Both the position numbers and the translations under genes were made by a program. A stretch of 64,000 nt of DNA from Ptychodera flava (lineage: Eukaryota; Hemichordata; Enteropneusta; Ptychoderidae), in assembly GCF_041260155.1 (NCBI RefSeq), contig NW_027248372.1, positions 632,501-696,500 on the forward strand, written 5' to 3'. The notes under the pieces were generated by a model. That model was given only the letters and a program-made list of their open reading frames with translations, was not told where the DNA came from and ran no database searches. Position 1 is the stretch's first letter, and each line of letters opens with the position of its first letter. This document shows positions 12,760 through 24,882 of the stretch, in pieces.

Positions 12760-12874
12760 TTAGGGGGCCCGGGGACGAATTTGCGAAATTTAATTTAGAC
12801 GGGGTCGCTTTTTGCATTTCATGTGTAGTTTACGTTCCATCGACCCCGTCCCCATAAAAACGAATGCCCCCTAA
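12760..12874. mobile_element. Short foldback MITE
   Basis: About 115 bp with inverted ends: TTAGGGGGC on the left and GCCCCCTAAG on the right, plus inner arms GACGGGGTCG and CGACCCCGTC. It is GC-rich against an AT-rich background and has no coding capacity. Confidence 0.6.
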
Positions 12875-15800
12875 GTTTCCGATCCCCATTCCTAACTCTT
12901 ACCCACAAATTAATTTATCTCCTCTTTTAGAACCTAACCTTTGACCTCATTTCCACAAGTACACACATCTTTGTCGTCATCACTTTGTGGCATTCCACTA
13001 AATACAGCGTTTCCCTAAGAATAACACACCCTTCATCCTTTTCCATGATGTCCCGAAATAAAGACATCCACGGAGAGTCTTGTAACACAATGGTCCAAAT
13101 ATATTAAAAACAAGAAAGGATTTATAAGGAAACTTTCTTGACCAAGTTTATATACTTACTGATAGTTTTGCGTAACGTTTTGATTTATTTTATTTTAAAC
13201 AAATAATGGAGATTTTTGTATGAATGTGCGCATTTATAAATTCGGATTATCTTGTATAATATGTGTGCTTTTATGACCTACCTCTGACATGCCTTGATTG
13301 AAGCAGAATATATAACTCACCCTTGTAGGCGTTCGGCGGCGGCCAACTTTAGAAACCCAATGCAGTTTCAGTGTTGGTATCAAAAGAAGCTAAAGTTGGC
13401 GATGAGGGCGCACGACATGACCACGGATTGAAATCGTTTTCAGTATGGTCATCAAAATATCTGTTCAACCAGATTTCCTGTAAGCAGGACTAGGAAACTC
13501 AACTGAATTGCCTAAGCTGCATCTTGAAACAAATAAATCCTGAAGTATAATCCGATTCTATATACAAGTTGATACAACAAAACGTTTTGGTGATATTAAT
13601 TGAATGGTTAAATTTAAAGAAAAGTACGTAAGACAAATGCAAGCCAATTTAATGGGATATGCGCAACTTGAAGCTGCAAGCAGGTACATTACATACCTTG
13701 ACAGTGCTCTGCTATAAAGCTTGCGGTATTTCTAGCGGGATCAATAGCAGGAGCAACCAATACTAATTAGGATGTTAGGCGAATCTTATAAAAAAATATC
13801 AGCACTTTTTTCATGTTTACTTCCCAATAGAGCTCATCTTAGTTTTATTTAGATGAATGCGTTGATATTACATAAGATATTTGGGGGTGAAATTAAACAG
13901 TCACTGAATATATCCTGCAGATAATTTTATCTACCGATGTGCAAAATGTGGTTTCCTATACATGTCCCCGTACTCACGTTGAGAGATTTAATTTCGTGTC
14001 CACTTCGAGGAGCAGGTAAGGTATGTAATGCCCTCAATCACATCTTTATAACACATCCGTCAAGCAAGGTGCAAAGGTTATGTTTGTTGTGTGCATTTGG
14101 ACCGCCTTTCAGCGTCCTGTTTCGCTTTAGTGTTGACAGCATACCTGAGTTACCAGCATGACGCCCCGGTAGGACAGAGCACAGAGTCTCACCATCACAT
14201 GATACCTTCGCGCCAAACAATGGATAAGAAACATTTACAGCCATATGTATTTTTCACTAAGCAAAGCTTGAATGCATAATATATATGTAAATTTTTAATC
14301 GTATGATTGAAGGAAATGCGACGATATAAGTTTGATGCCCACCCCAAAAAAATCTGTCCGTTTCATCTTTGTTGAACATTAATCTCTAGGCAATGTTGTA
14401 TTGCACCTAAAAAATTTCGAACTTCAACTTTTATTTCATAATTGTTACAGCACGCATCGTGCCACTTGCAACACTAGACACCGTAAGCAAACATTATTTT
14501 CACGAATTTACCTCGCTGCTGTCGAATATTTGACTTAAAATTCCTTTGTTTAGGTACAGATCGTGGAGTGATAGATTCGGTCAAAGGAGCACCGTTCGCC
14601 TACGGAAGGTCACGGTATAAAATAGCCTTACTCTGATCAAACAATAGCGAATAAAGGCAACAGCCAACGAAGCGTGAGCTTCCCTTAGTTACCATCGTTT
14701 ATACATCTCTCTGGCGTTGCTAACGAAATCTTGAACAGTAAACTAGATAGATATTAACCATGGCAAACGATGAAGGTTTTCAAAAACCTCCCGGTAAACA
14801 GCAAAATACCCAAATCTAACAAGACAACACATCTGCTTCGCAACATTGAAAGACGCAATGATATGGCCTCTTTGACGGAAATACCTTTAAAGTCATGAAT
14901 CTACGGCATCTATAAATCATGGTTTCTTTCGCGTAGACGGGCTCAAAGTTTGTGCGTTTTTTTTTGTGGAGGGACAATGATTTTTATTATTGTTTTAATC
15001 GCGGAATAAGGTAGCAAGTCCAGTAAACTCTGCCATGTATATAGGAGTAAATGTGTCCTAGATTCAAATGAAAGCTTACACAGCGAAAGAAATAAAACTT
15101 GAAGATAGAATAACCATTGAAGTAGAAGCGACGTGCTTCACTTCTTCTTCACTTGAATAGCCTGTCCGGTTCACCATGAGCGAGAAGTGAAAAGTTCTTC
15201 ATAACAAATAGGCCTGTAACCTTATCGCCATTGACGAAAATCTTACACAAGGAGGTCAATGATCTGTTGAACAAAGGTGCACTCTACAAAAGACCGAACA
15301 GCGGATTAGAAACAATCTCTAAGAATAGTGTCTTTCGAAATCCGGCAAGGCGAGTTTAAATGAGTCAGGAACAGTTATAGCAGGCGTACTTAACAGCATC
15401 GCATGCATGTACACGCTGTTTTCTTTCGTTTTCTTCATCTGTTTCACTTAGTCTGTGGTTCTCAGTCTCATTTATATGTCCCCGTGTCCGTCCTCCTGCG
15501 TATATTCATGTAAGTTTTTTTCGCTCGTCTAGCTGGTGTCTCTTTGCATATAGACCACAGTAGATCAAGGTTGTGGCAGATTAAGAAGGAAAAATCAGTT
15601 CTAAAAAGTAATTTCGAAATAATGTTTGAAACAAAATCAAAAAAAACTGAGATCTACTGTATCGCGATAGTGATTCCTTTTGGTCGTATTCTAAATTCGT
15701 GTCATATCGGAATAAGGAGGTAGATATGCTCAAACTATCGTTCTCTTTGAAAACCTGTTGTTTCACAAACGACATCCTGAATTGTGATCGACCGACCTGG

Positions 15801-16113
15801 CAACCAACCTTTTAAAGGCGTGGTCACAAATGACACAAGCTTCGTGATGTTTCGCTGAGTTTTTTTCAAAAGAATGTATAAAGGTAAACACCAACACAAT
15901 ACTTGACACGTGACAAAAGGATTGCATATTTTTAACGATGTCCACAAGTCAGACTATACATCCTATGCTACGATCACCGTGTTTTGGTCATGGTAAGATC
16001 ACAGGACGGGACGGTTTGTTACGCAGTAGAATGACCGTGAGCACACTGTCACTCATATGACCATTTCAAGCTGTAAGTTCTATGGTGACGAACAGATCTC
16101 ACAAAGTTTCGAG
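12875..16113. other. No supported gene; one small stem-loop
   Basis: Ordinary AT-rich sequence. GCCAACTTTAG near 13340 and CTAAAGTTGGC near 13393 form a perfect 11-bp stem over a loop of about 45 bases. A plus-strand donor-like GAGCAG|GTAAGG lies near 14015, and the frame in front of it is open, but no acceptor is convincing. Confidence 0.4.
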
Positions 16114-16159
16114 ATGGCTACTTTTAAAAATTGGGTGAAGTTAAAGGTAGACCAGTTTG
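16114..16159 (+). CDS. Candidate first coding exon (unrecognised)
   Basis: The frame from an ATG in good context (GAGATGG) reads MATFKNWVKLKVDQF and meets a consensus donor (TTTG|GTGAGT) in phase 1. The composition is protein-like and the donor is strong, but the exon is only 46 bases long and I could not find its phase-1 partner downstream. The next good exon on this strand, at 23364, begins in phase 0, so at least one more exon would be needed to link them. It could be chance. Confidence 0.3.
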
Positions 16160-16525
16160 GTGAGTATTACACTTTACAAAAGTTCGCATTGTCGCATTAC
16201 TAAAGAGAAAGTACAGGTAAATGAACGTTCTCGTACCGAACGTTCAATTGACAATCTGAGCGAAGATGGGTCACTTCATACATGAAGTTTGCCTGAAACT
16301 CACATTTCCAGTGTTACAGGAAGCTAATGTTACCGTGTTTTGGCAATGTGTATGCTTTGAATGTATGATTTCTCGGTGAAATGGTGGAGGTATGTGGATA
16401 AAATATGACCTATAGTGACCTTCACAGAATTCAAAGTGCTCTCAATATTCCCCTGTTGAAACGGAAAAGATAATAAAGTTCTATTGAGTTTCTTTAATAA
16501 TTCGAAGGTAATAATAATACTACTG

Positions 16526-16800
16526 TTAAAGGGCCAATAATGTAACTTTTGATGATTTTGTCACTTTTTGTGTTTAATGTCAACCAAAATATTTCATTCT
16601 ACTCCCTACAACATATTGAGATATATTCAAGTTGTCAACTCAGCCTATACATGTACAAACTGTATTGTTATTATTGACAGCTGAATTCTATTTGGTGTTT
16701 CAATGTTCTTGTTGGAGTGTAATAAGAACTTGCTATTGACATATAAAATAAAAATAAAGGATAAAAGAACATTAAAAAGGTAGCATGACTGGTCCTTTAA
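16526..16800. mobile_element. TTAA-flanked MITE
   Basis: Inverted ends of about 20 bp: left TTAAAGGGCCAATAATGTAAC, right in reverse TTAAAGGACCAGTCATGC. TTAA is present at both borders, and the 275-bp AT-rich interior has no gene. The ends resemble those of the 2012-5828 element (TTAAAG..CCA..TA.TGTAACTTTT), so the two are probably related non-autonomous piggyBac-like elements. Confidence 0.65.
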
Positions 16801-17039
16801 AGTAGCTTTCCACCCGTCTCTTTTCAAAGCGTTTTTACTATAAAATTATGTTGTAACCAAGTATTATATACCAGCTCATGAATACTTTTATGAATTTTCA
16901 CGCGTTATCAATAACTGTACGAGTAGTAAAGTTTTACAATGATTTTAGTTAAAGTGTTGCGAATTTAGTTAAAGTGACGTAAAAAGTAAACTTACAGGAT
17001 GTGGCACAATAAGGTCCCCATCACGCCCAATATCGATGG

Positions 17040-18043
17040 TATAGAACTTGTGGTTACTGATTTATAGCCATATATGCATATTAGAGGTCATAGGTCATCG
17101 AGGTCACATGACATTTTGCAAAAAGGCTTCCCTGCCACATTTATCCCTGTGAACCAAAAAACAGACATCTACTATTTGCTAGCCAAGAATGAGTTATGCA
17201 CGCAATTAATGAGGTACAGGATGTGCCGTCATAAGGTCTCCCATCATACCAACTATGAAGGGTGTAGCACTTTTGGTTACTCAGTTATAAATATGTATAT
17301 TTGAGGTCAAAGGTCATCGAGGTCACTAAATATTTTGTAAACAAAAATTGTATTCCATACTTATCCTGTTTACCGAAAATCAGTCCTCTATCTTAATTGG
17401 TAAGCCTATGATTAGATATGTGCATGATTAATGAGGTACAGGATGTGCCGTCATAAGGTCTGACATCATACCAAATAGGATGGGTGTAGCACTTTGGTTA
17501 CTGAGCTATATGCATATCTATATATTTGAGGGCAAAGGTCATTGGGGTCATGTGACATTTTGTCAAAAAAATGTATTCCATAGTTATCCCTTTGCACCAA
17601 AAATGAGACCTCTATCTCTATTGGTCAGCCGAGAATTAGATATGCACATAATTAATGAGGTATTGCATATGCCATCATAAGGTCTCCAATCATACCAAAT
17701 ATGAAGGGTGCAGCACTTGTGGTTACTGAGATATGGACATGTATGTATATTTGAGGTCAAAGGTCATCGAGGTCACGTGACGTTTCATAAAAATGTTTGC
17801 TCTGATAGTTATCCCTGTGTATCAAAACTCAGACATATAGCTCTATTAGCAAGCCATGAATTAGATATATGCATAATTAATGAGGTACAGGAGGTAGCTG
17901 GACATGTGACATTTTGTCAAACAGCTTTGTTCCAATATTTACCAATGTATACCAAAAATTAGACCTCTAGTTCCACTTTGAACCTTATTATTTGATATAT
18001 GCATAATTAATTAGGTGCAGTATGTTGCCAAGGTCAAAGGTCA
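17040..18043 (+). repeat. Satellite array 1, ~225 bp units with DR1 sites
   Basis: Four clear units, with AGGTCA-type cores at 17085, 17304, 17529 and 17754, followed by more decayed units with a perfect core at 18031. Each unit contains a GCACTTGTGGTTACTGA-like block, the AGGTCA cluster, GTGACATTTTGTCAAA and an AATTAATGAGGTACA block. The units differ from each other far more than those in the arrays at 29.6 and 42.9 kb, so this copy is older. Confidence 0.85.
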
Positions 18044-18962
18044 GATGGCATCCCCAAAATTTTGGTGTACAATTTGGTCCGTGCTGGGCAATGTTCATTA
18101 GACACCAACCCTCCCGGACTTTTACATAGGTCAGAATAAGCCATTGCCATAGCTCAGCTGCAGATCAGTGTATACGGTGGTTTCAATCGGGCTCAACTCA
18201 CGAGGTCAAAGGTCATTGAAAAGTGTCGAAAATAATACTTTAAAATATTCTCTTAATCGAAATGGCCTGTGAACTTGAAAGTTGGCATTAAGGAGCCTTG
18301 ACCTATTGTCTACATATCTTGTAAACAGAACTTTGATTGATTAATTTGTATGCAAATGAGATTTATTTAAAAGTTTCATTTGAAGATAACTGCTGGGTCA
18401 TGTGAACATTCGGCATGGTAACCAAATAAATAAATACTGTCTTTCGAGTTTTACCTATGTGTAAAATTGCAAGTCATTTGGCGCAATGGTCTTTGGATAG
18501 GAGCCATGGTACACGAAAGTAGGTCGAAGGTCATTCAAGGTCATCCAAAAATTGTCAAAAAATTTTGGTCCCATACTCACCCCAATGAACCAGGAACCAA
18601 ACCTGTTGCCCCTGTAGATCCTGAGATACAATGATTTTGCATAATTAATTAGTTATGGGAAAATATCAATTTAATCAAATAAAATTTTCTTCTCAAAAAC
18701 GGTAAGGTCAATGAACCTGAAATTTGGCATATGACATCTCAATACTATGGCCTACCAAAGTCGTTCACAGCTTTTTGATTGGTCAAGTTTTATGAACATT
18801 AGGCAGAATACAAAATTTGAATCCAAGATGGCAGCCAGATCACATGACCCGCCGTATAGAAAGAGTCATGTGCACTAGTACTCAGTGGGCTTAATAAGCC
18901 CTGAAAGTTTGAAAAAGCTGCGTGCAATGGTTTTGGAGATCTGTGATGGCAAAAAAGTGACG

Positions 18963-19010
18963 GAAGAAGAAGAAGAAGAAGAGGAAGAGGAAGAGGAAGA
19001 GGAAGAAAAG
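18963..19010 (+). repeat. GAA/GGAA microsatellite
   Basis: A purine tract of GAA then GGAA-type repeats just inside the terminal hairpin of the element. The polyglutamate it would encode is an artefact. Confidence 0.9.
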
Positions 19011-19066
19011 TTGAATACCTACGAATACAATAGGGGAGTAAGTCCCGAAGGGGGCTTGGGCCCTAA

Positions 19067-20394
19067 AAACTCAAACTATTACATTTACAATGTTTCTTGT
19101 GCTCTACAATAAGCACGTTGAAAGCAATGCTTGGAAACACAAGTTATACTTGTATTAGTACAACAAGCATACTTATAGTTAGGTGACTGTTAGTCTAAAC
19201 AAAAATTCCATAAACAATGGCAGTAAACACCATACAGTGTGATAGTAATCGACTGGTTGTGTTTCGAAGATAGTTTGTCTCTGACGTAGGTTTATGCACT
19301 AGGTGGTCATAGGCACCAGCAAAATTATTAATTAACATAACAAGATCTAAATTATGAATACAAAGCATATTTGCGACAAATGCAAAAAGATGCAATGTAG
19401 TATTACGAGGATGTTTACGAAGTTTGGAAGAAACAATAATATATTTGAATTATATTTAGAATGATGAAGGTAGACAATACTTAATGAAGGAATAAGAGAA
19501 TTTCCCGTGATGGGTTTTCAACGTATCACGGTGAACTTTGAATATAATTGTGACATGTAAATTTCAGATCAGACCTGCATTGATGTTTACAGTTGGACGT
19601 ATAATTTTATTTTAATTCATATCTATCATATGATCAAAGACATGCCCTAAAGATAACGTTCAAATCCCATTCTAAAATAATACGGGAAAGGTAATACAAA
19701 GTAAGAGAGAAAAAGTACAACAGACAGAGCTGGAGGACAGAGCGACCAAAGAGAAGTCTAAGGCATTTAGACAGAGAAGCGTATCTTGGGCGATGACACC
19801 TGTCAAGCTTTTCAACCTAGAAATAAAGTGTATTACCCACGAACTCTGAACATCGCGTAGTCACTTGAATACTCCCAGTGCCTCTCAGCAAGCCAAGACG
19901 AGTCAATGAGTAAAAGCGACCAAGACGATATAACGAGATAAACAACACGAAAAACCGAATAGTAATAGTTGTTTTTACAACATGTACACAATGAATTTCA
20001 AAATGTTGGGGCAGAACAAAAAGTGTTCGTTCAAAACCTGAAAATTTTGAAATATTAAACTGCAAAAGTTACTGAGTTACAAAGTATGTAATTGTCACTC
20101 AAAAACAAATGGTAAACATCTTGGTAAAACCTGAAACTACTGTCTCTTTCATACAATTACAATTTTTGTAGTGAGAAGAGTGGGTAGCTCAATAATCATA
20201 CAGCCTGGAGTGTAAATCCTCCTTTTTAAGTGTCCTAAGTGTCAAATAATACAAGTCCCGAGCACAGTTCCTGTTGAGTTAAATGCTCCATTAGCTGTAA
20301 CTTTTGGCTATTTATTCTGAATGCTGTGTATCAACTACTTTTTAGCCTACTTCCATTAGCGCTGATCGAGATGTCAGATTTGTTACTAAATATA
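19067..20394. other. No supported gene
   Basis: AT-rich sequence with only short frames. No splice-supported exon or repeat was seen. Confidence 0.45.
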
Positions 20395-20580
20395 GCTGCA
20401 CGCGCGCGACATCGGACACCGCTGCCTGAAATTCGGACAAATTTTTGTTGTTGCATGTGCGGTTGTTGTTGCAGCTTGAATTCGAAGCAATAAATTCATA
20501 TGAATTAGTGTTACTTTTAGTATGCTCTGTAACATTGGCAGAATTTGTTTTCATCGTTCTTGCGGAAAATTCTGACAAGT
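20395..20580 (-). repeat. Dispersed repeat shared with 49550-49700
   Basis: Read on the minus strand this matches the plus strand at about 49550-49700. Both open frames there begin with F-S-A-R followed by similar residues (for example the run ANVT), and both contain an AAATTTGTCCGAAT-like word. This may be a diverged coding-like or mobile fragment. The family is not recognised. Confidence 0.5.
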
Positions 20581-21493
20581 ATTTATTTTAGCACATTAAA
20601 GAAAAATGACGTTCAGTGATCAGCGCTATTGCATACTAAAATATCAAATATTCTGCTTTTCAAGACAGCCAATGCCGAATGGCCATTGCTACTTTTGAAA
20701 ACATAATTCTTATCCGGATTTATAAAATGATAGCACAAAATGTTCCAAGTAAGAGCAATGTCAACTGCGTACGAACTATTTGGAGCATTCAACAACGAAC
20801 ATTTTACTGTACCTGCTTGCCCCGGTCACAGTCCTCTGCCCCGGTGCAGATCCAATATCGTGATCAATCGCGGATCGCGGAAAAGTTTATGGAATTCAGT
20901 TCTGTTCCTTATTTGAAGCCAGACCAGTCAATAACTGTTTTTGATCCGTATTTTATGAAGACAATAAAATTTCACGCCCTTCCGCCGACATTGAACACTT
21001 TAAGGGAGAAATCAACTTTTGAAACGGTCGATCGATCATACGTAAGCTTACACTAGTCCGCTACAATAGGAGGTGCAGATGTACACTTTACGTAAAGCGG
21101 CTGATATACCCTTTTACGATAGCTAGTCTAATATCAATTGTATCGAAACGATCGTATGGCATTTGCGTTTTTGCGACATTTAAGTAAGTGCTGCATATCG
21201 GCACTCTAAATGTGTCATTGCAGACAAAGGAAGGACACAACGCGGCGTATTTTCCAGTAGACGATCTGTGTTTGTTTTTCAGATTTCGTCCAAAAACTGA
21301 ACAGCACGCGGACGGCAAACAAAGAATTATTTTACGGCACCTAATATTATGAAGTGAGAAATTTTTATGCATTCTAAAGTTTAATTTGTGGAATGTGTGA
21401 TCATTTTGTAGATAATTTTATTCAGGGATGTAAAGTAATTCTTTAAGTTTAAGAAGACAGCTAAATGCTTACAGCATTCAAGGAGTTAGGCCC
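20581..21493. other. Unassigned stretch with a 125-residue frame
   Basis: The plus frame 20679-21056 is open for 125 codons and has a protein-like second half, but no clear acceptor or known motif. I treat it as unproven. Confidence 0.3.
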
Positions 21494-21802
21494 TAAAGGA
21501 CAAAGTCGGCCATTTTTTTATGAATTTTGTTTGATAGGAGATACTATTTATATTCTTTGGCATGTTGAAAGATACTGAATAAATGGGTGACCATGCATAT
21601 ATTCGACCCCGGTGTTAGTCAAATTAAATGAAACCATCTCGAAAATGAATTAATGGTCATGACCAATAATTCATTTTCGCGATGGTTTCATGTATCATGT
21701 CTAAAACCGGGGTCGAATATATGCATGGTCACCCATTCATTCAGTATCTTTCAACATGTCAAAACAAAATTCATGGAAAAATGGCCGACTTTGTCCCTTA
21801 AT
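21494..21802. mobile_element. Foldback MITE, ~310 bp near-perfect palindrome
   Basis: The two arms (21494-21645 and about 21655-21802) are inverted copies. Landmarks are GGACAAAGTCGGCC at the outer left and GGCCGACTTTGTCCC at the outer right, with GGGTGACCATGCATATATTC and its complement inside. The centre is ATGGTCATGACCAAT. Ends read CTAAAGG and, in reverse, TTAAGGG. There is no coding capacity. High arm similarity implies recent origin or continuing arm conversion. Confidence 0.85.
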
Positions 21803-23363
21803 CTAAAAAGAAATCGATTTGCAACAAAACTGATGATAACTATGATCACAGTCCCTCCACCAACAGGATGGATGGAGGACGGATGGACTGTGCTATCATA
21901 AAAAGGCGAGAATAGCATCATACGTACAAAACAATCTTTACGGTCTCAAATTTTCGGAGTCTCTGCCTTTACCAGGGTCTATGCAACCACTCAGATATAA
22001 AGTAGACAGGGCCATTACTTAGACAGCTTCCATTACAGTTGGCCATGGCTTGCTAGTGTTAGCTATGAATAGTTAAACCTCGCTTTACTTTGATTAAATG
22101 AACACTTCGTCGTACCGTGGCCCAGTTAGCTGGATTGTGTTTGAACACTAACACTCGAGGTCTATGTCTGCAGTGAGGGATTACGATTTTAAAACCATGA
22201 AAAACATTTTGTGTTACTTTGTTACACCAGTAACAACTGCGTGAAGATATTCCGTCCTGTTATTAAGTTAATGACACAAGACGCCTTTTTTGTGAGTCAT
22301 AGGCATGTGATTCCATGTATAGATTTTGAAGGTCTGACAGCTTGGTGTGGTGCCAAATTTACCAAATAGGGTGATGTTTTGGTAGTGCTGTGGTAGTCAT
22401 ACATATCTTTCCCTTATTTGGAGTGATTGTGCAATGCCCATCGACCTTTTGCGAGCATGAGAATAGACATTGAACAAAGGGGTTTTTGTTTTCAATGGAC
22501 AGTGAAGTCAGAGCAACATGTTATCGACTGACAGTTTGTCGGGATTAATTCGTTCCTTGTAACGTGTCAAAGCTTTTATTTGCCCGAATAACTACGCTTT
22601 GCACATAAAATTGTCGACAACATTTTGTTTCTTTTTAATATAGGGAAGAGGAGTTCCCTTATGTGTGTGCATTTTTTAAAGAAAAACTTCCACTTACCAA
22701 AATTACTCCCTTTTATCGAGATTTCTTTTTGGTCTGCAAAAATAGCATATTCTATTAGATGTTGACTCGGGAATCGCGGAACCTATTCTTACAGACAACT
22801 GTCTATTTCTATTAGCCGAAGTTTGCCGTGGTAAACAAAGGGGTAACATCATATAGAAAGTCAATGCCAACAAGGACCTGCACAGAAATTGATGTCGATT
22901 CAACATTTCTGTACTAGAATAAAACAATAAAGACTTAAGACTTGTTCCCCATGTACAGAGATAACATATATAGAAATTTGAAACCCAATTGCTGATATTC
23001 CTCATTGCCAAGTACGTCGTATTAACACCGCTCGTGCTCCTACCTGGTATTTTCTATCGAAGTAAGAAACTAGTGAACGTAGCGAATGTGAGCCTTTTTT
23101 CCCTGCGAATACAATTTTTTGTTACAACTATGCCTGATCGATAGATTACGCTTACTGATATATCATAATCAGAGTCCGCTCGTACCGGCGATCTTTAATG
23201 ATTAACGCTAATTCTTTAGGGTGGTAGATGCTTTATGGATAACAAATTGTCTTGACATCAGAATAAACGTCAATATGTTACAACATAGCATAGATGTGTT
23301 TCTGAAATAAATGCATGACCATCATCACAAAATTGCAAACCTCTCCTCTGTATTTGATTCTAG
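21803..23363. other. No supported gene
   Basis: Possibly intronic or upstream sequence of the gene to the right. A minus-strand donor-like site near 22695 follows a frame that is already closed. Nothing else was seen. Confidence 0.4.
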
Positions 23364-23471
23364 AGACCTGATGTGCTGTCCTTGGACAAGGAAGACATGG
23401 AAAGTAAAATGCTGGCAACAATGTCTGAATTCTTAGGACTTACGCAAAACATTGGCGAGCACAACAACAAG
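23364..23471 (+). CDS. Strong candidate internal coding exon (36 codons, unrecognised)
   Basis: A pyrimidine-rich acceptor (CTCTCCTCTGTATTTGATTCTAG) precedes an exon that starts AGA CCT and ends AAC AAG before a GTAATT donor. It is open in phase 0 at both ends and is exactly 108 bases. The translation begins RPDVLSLDKEDMESKMLATM and ends GEHNNK: hydrophilic, charged and probably helical. No family is recognised. Phase matching would allow it to join the exon at 25303, skipping 24875-25021, but not to continue through 24875-25021, where its frame meets a stop after 20 codons. It could be an upstream exon of a longer isoform or part of another gene. Confidence 0.5.
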
Positions 23472-24339
23472 GTAATTACTAGTGATAATTTGTCCAGTAA
23501 TTGGGTTGGATAAAGCATTACGAATGTTGTATTCAATAGACGTTGTAGCAAATGTATATTCTATCTAGGTTTTAATTTTTTGACGATGAAAGCAATAGTT
23601 GCAAAAATTAAACATTCTCAAACCTGGTAGACTTGCCAGCGATGTTGAAGGAGGAAATACGACAACCACATCTTTGACAATCACATTGAATACTCGATAA
23701 TGCTGCAAATGCGAATGTGATCCCTGTATATCGTCTCGATGAATATTTCTAAAATTCTTTGACATTTATTGGTTGTTCAGGATACGTGAAGAATGAAAAA
23801 GATAATAATGAGTTCCACGTGACAGCCAATTTTAAGCATTGTAACTCCTACGATTTGAAGAATGGCTTTTTAAATTTGAAGTTTCTTCATATTTAAATGC
23901 TACTGAGCAAAGCCACATAATAAGTTTAAGGTGAAACTCATTGAACATCCAAATATCAAATTTTGAACGAGCGCTTGTCATTATCTACAGTCTGTGTGCA
24001 AAACCTCGTATGTAACTCCTTCAATGTCTTTCAATTGAAGGACGTGCGACAGATTGTTTTTAAATCGGCGCTTGGACTGCAAGACTGGTGTCATGCGTTG
24101 ATATAAATGTTTGACTATAAGAAAGCCTATTTATAGGCTGTTTGACAGTTCGACCGGATCCGGATATGATGTTAACTATAGATCGTCCTGACATACGGGG
24201 TATTAGGACGTCAACTGTGCCTGTCCGCCATGTTGAATTTCCGAATGGCCGTTCTCGTTCAGATTTTACTTGTTTATTAACGATTTCTAAAATGAACAAA
24301 ACAAAACCTGATTCTTAATTAGCTGTTTAAAACGTTTAA

Positions 24340-24433
24340 ATTTCTGGCTACGACTCTATCATTCGGAATTTTTTTTAAATTTAATTCTGTACTGACAACG
24401 ATCGAAAACCGCGGATCAGACAGAAAATCGCAG
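24340..24433 (+). promoter_or_regulatory. Candidate non-coding first exon of the MGNC gene
   Basis: A consensus donor (ATCGCAG|GTAAGCAC) ends a stretch with no useful ATG at 24433. The next acceptor, 441 bases later at 24874 (TTTTTCGCAG), is eight bases in front of a start codon. This fits a 5' untranslated exon and a small first intron. The transcription start is not defined. The exon start given here is a guess. Confidence 0.4.
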
Positions 24434-24882
24434 GTAAGCACAGCATCTCGATCAGTTTGAAAGACACTGAAATCGAATACTTCGGGATTAAAATTAAAAG
24501 TTGGCAATCGAAGAGAAGGATATTAGGGACCGATCAGCGGACGTTTAAGTATATTTGAAGAGTGTAGTTCAGTGGTGACATCTTTTATTTTCTAAACCTG
24601 GACTTAAAATGGGTTACTGTGTGTAGTTAGTGTCATGCGTTTTATGTGAACGAAAAAGACTTAGAATCGAACATATATTATTTTAAATTCTCATCAATAT
24701 TATCGATTAAATATATACCGTCAATTTGTAAATTCATTTTTGAATTATATTACTTTTCTGTTCGGAAAAAGATGCCCAAAAACAAATCACCTTGCGTTCT
24801 GATTTTTCCATTCGTTTTACATTTATTTTAATTGTTATAAACAACCTTGACCTAGTTTACTCTCTTTTTCGCAGCTGCCAAC

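Larger units (their letters stand above)
16985..19066 (+). mobile_element. Hairpin-ended element with internal satellite array (Helitron/Helentron-like)
   Basis: The order, left to right, is an array of ~225 bp satellite units (about 16985-18060), unrelated AT-rich sequence with further AGGTCA words, a GAA/GGAA microsatellite (18963-19010), a terminal stem-loop (AAGTCCC at 19040 pairing with GGGGCTT) and a CTAA end at 19063-19066. A 3' hairpin followed closely by CTRR, with no long inverted repeats, is the hallmark of Helitron-class elements. Internal tandem repeats are known from their Helentron-associated short relatives. The left boundary is not resolved. The helicase/replication protein is absent. 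Confidence 0.45.

Noticed and set aside
18885-19112. Open frame with a long polyglutamate run
   Set aside because: The glutamates come from the GAA/GGAA microsatellite at the end of the mobile element, and the flanking codons are shared element sequence.
22703-23011. 102-codon minus-strand frame followed by a donor
   Set aside because: The frame reaches its stop before the donor, so the donor cannot serve it as a coding exon.
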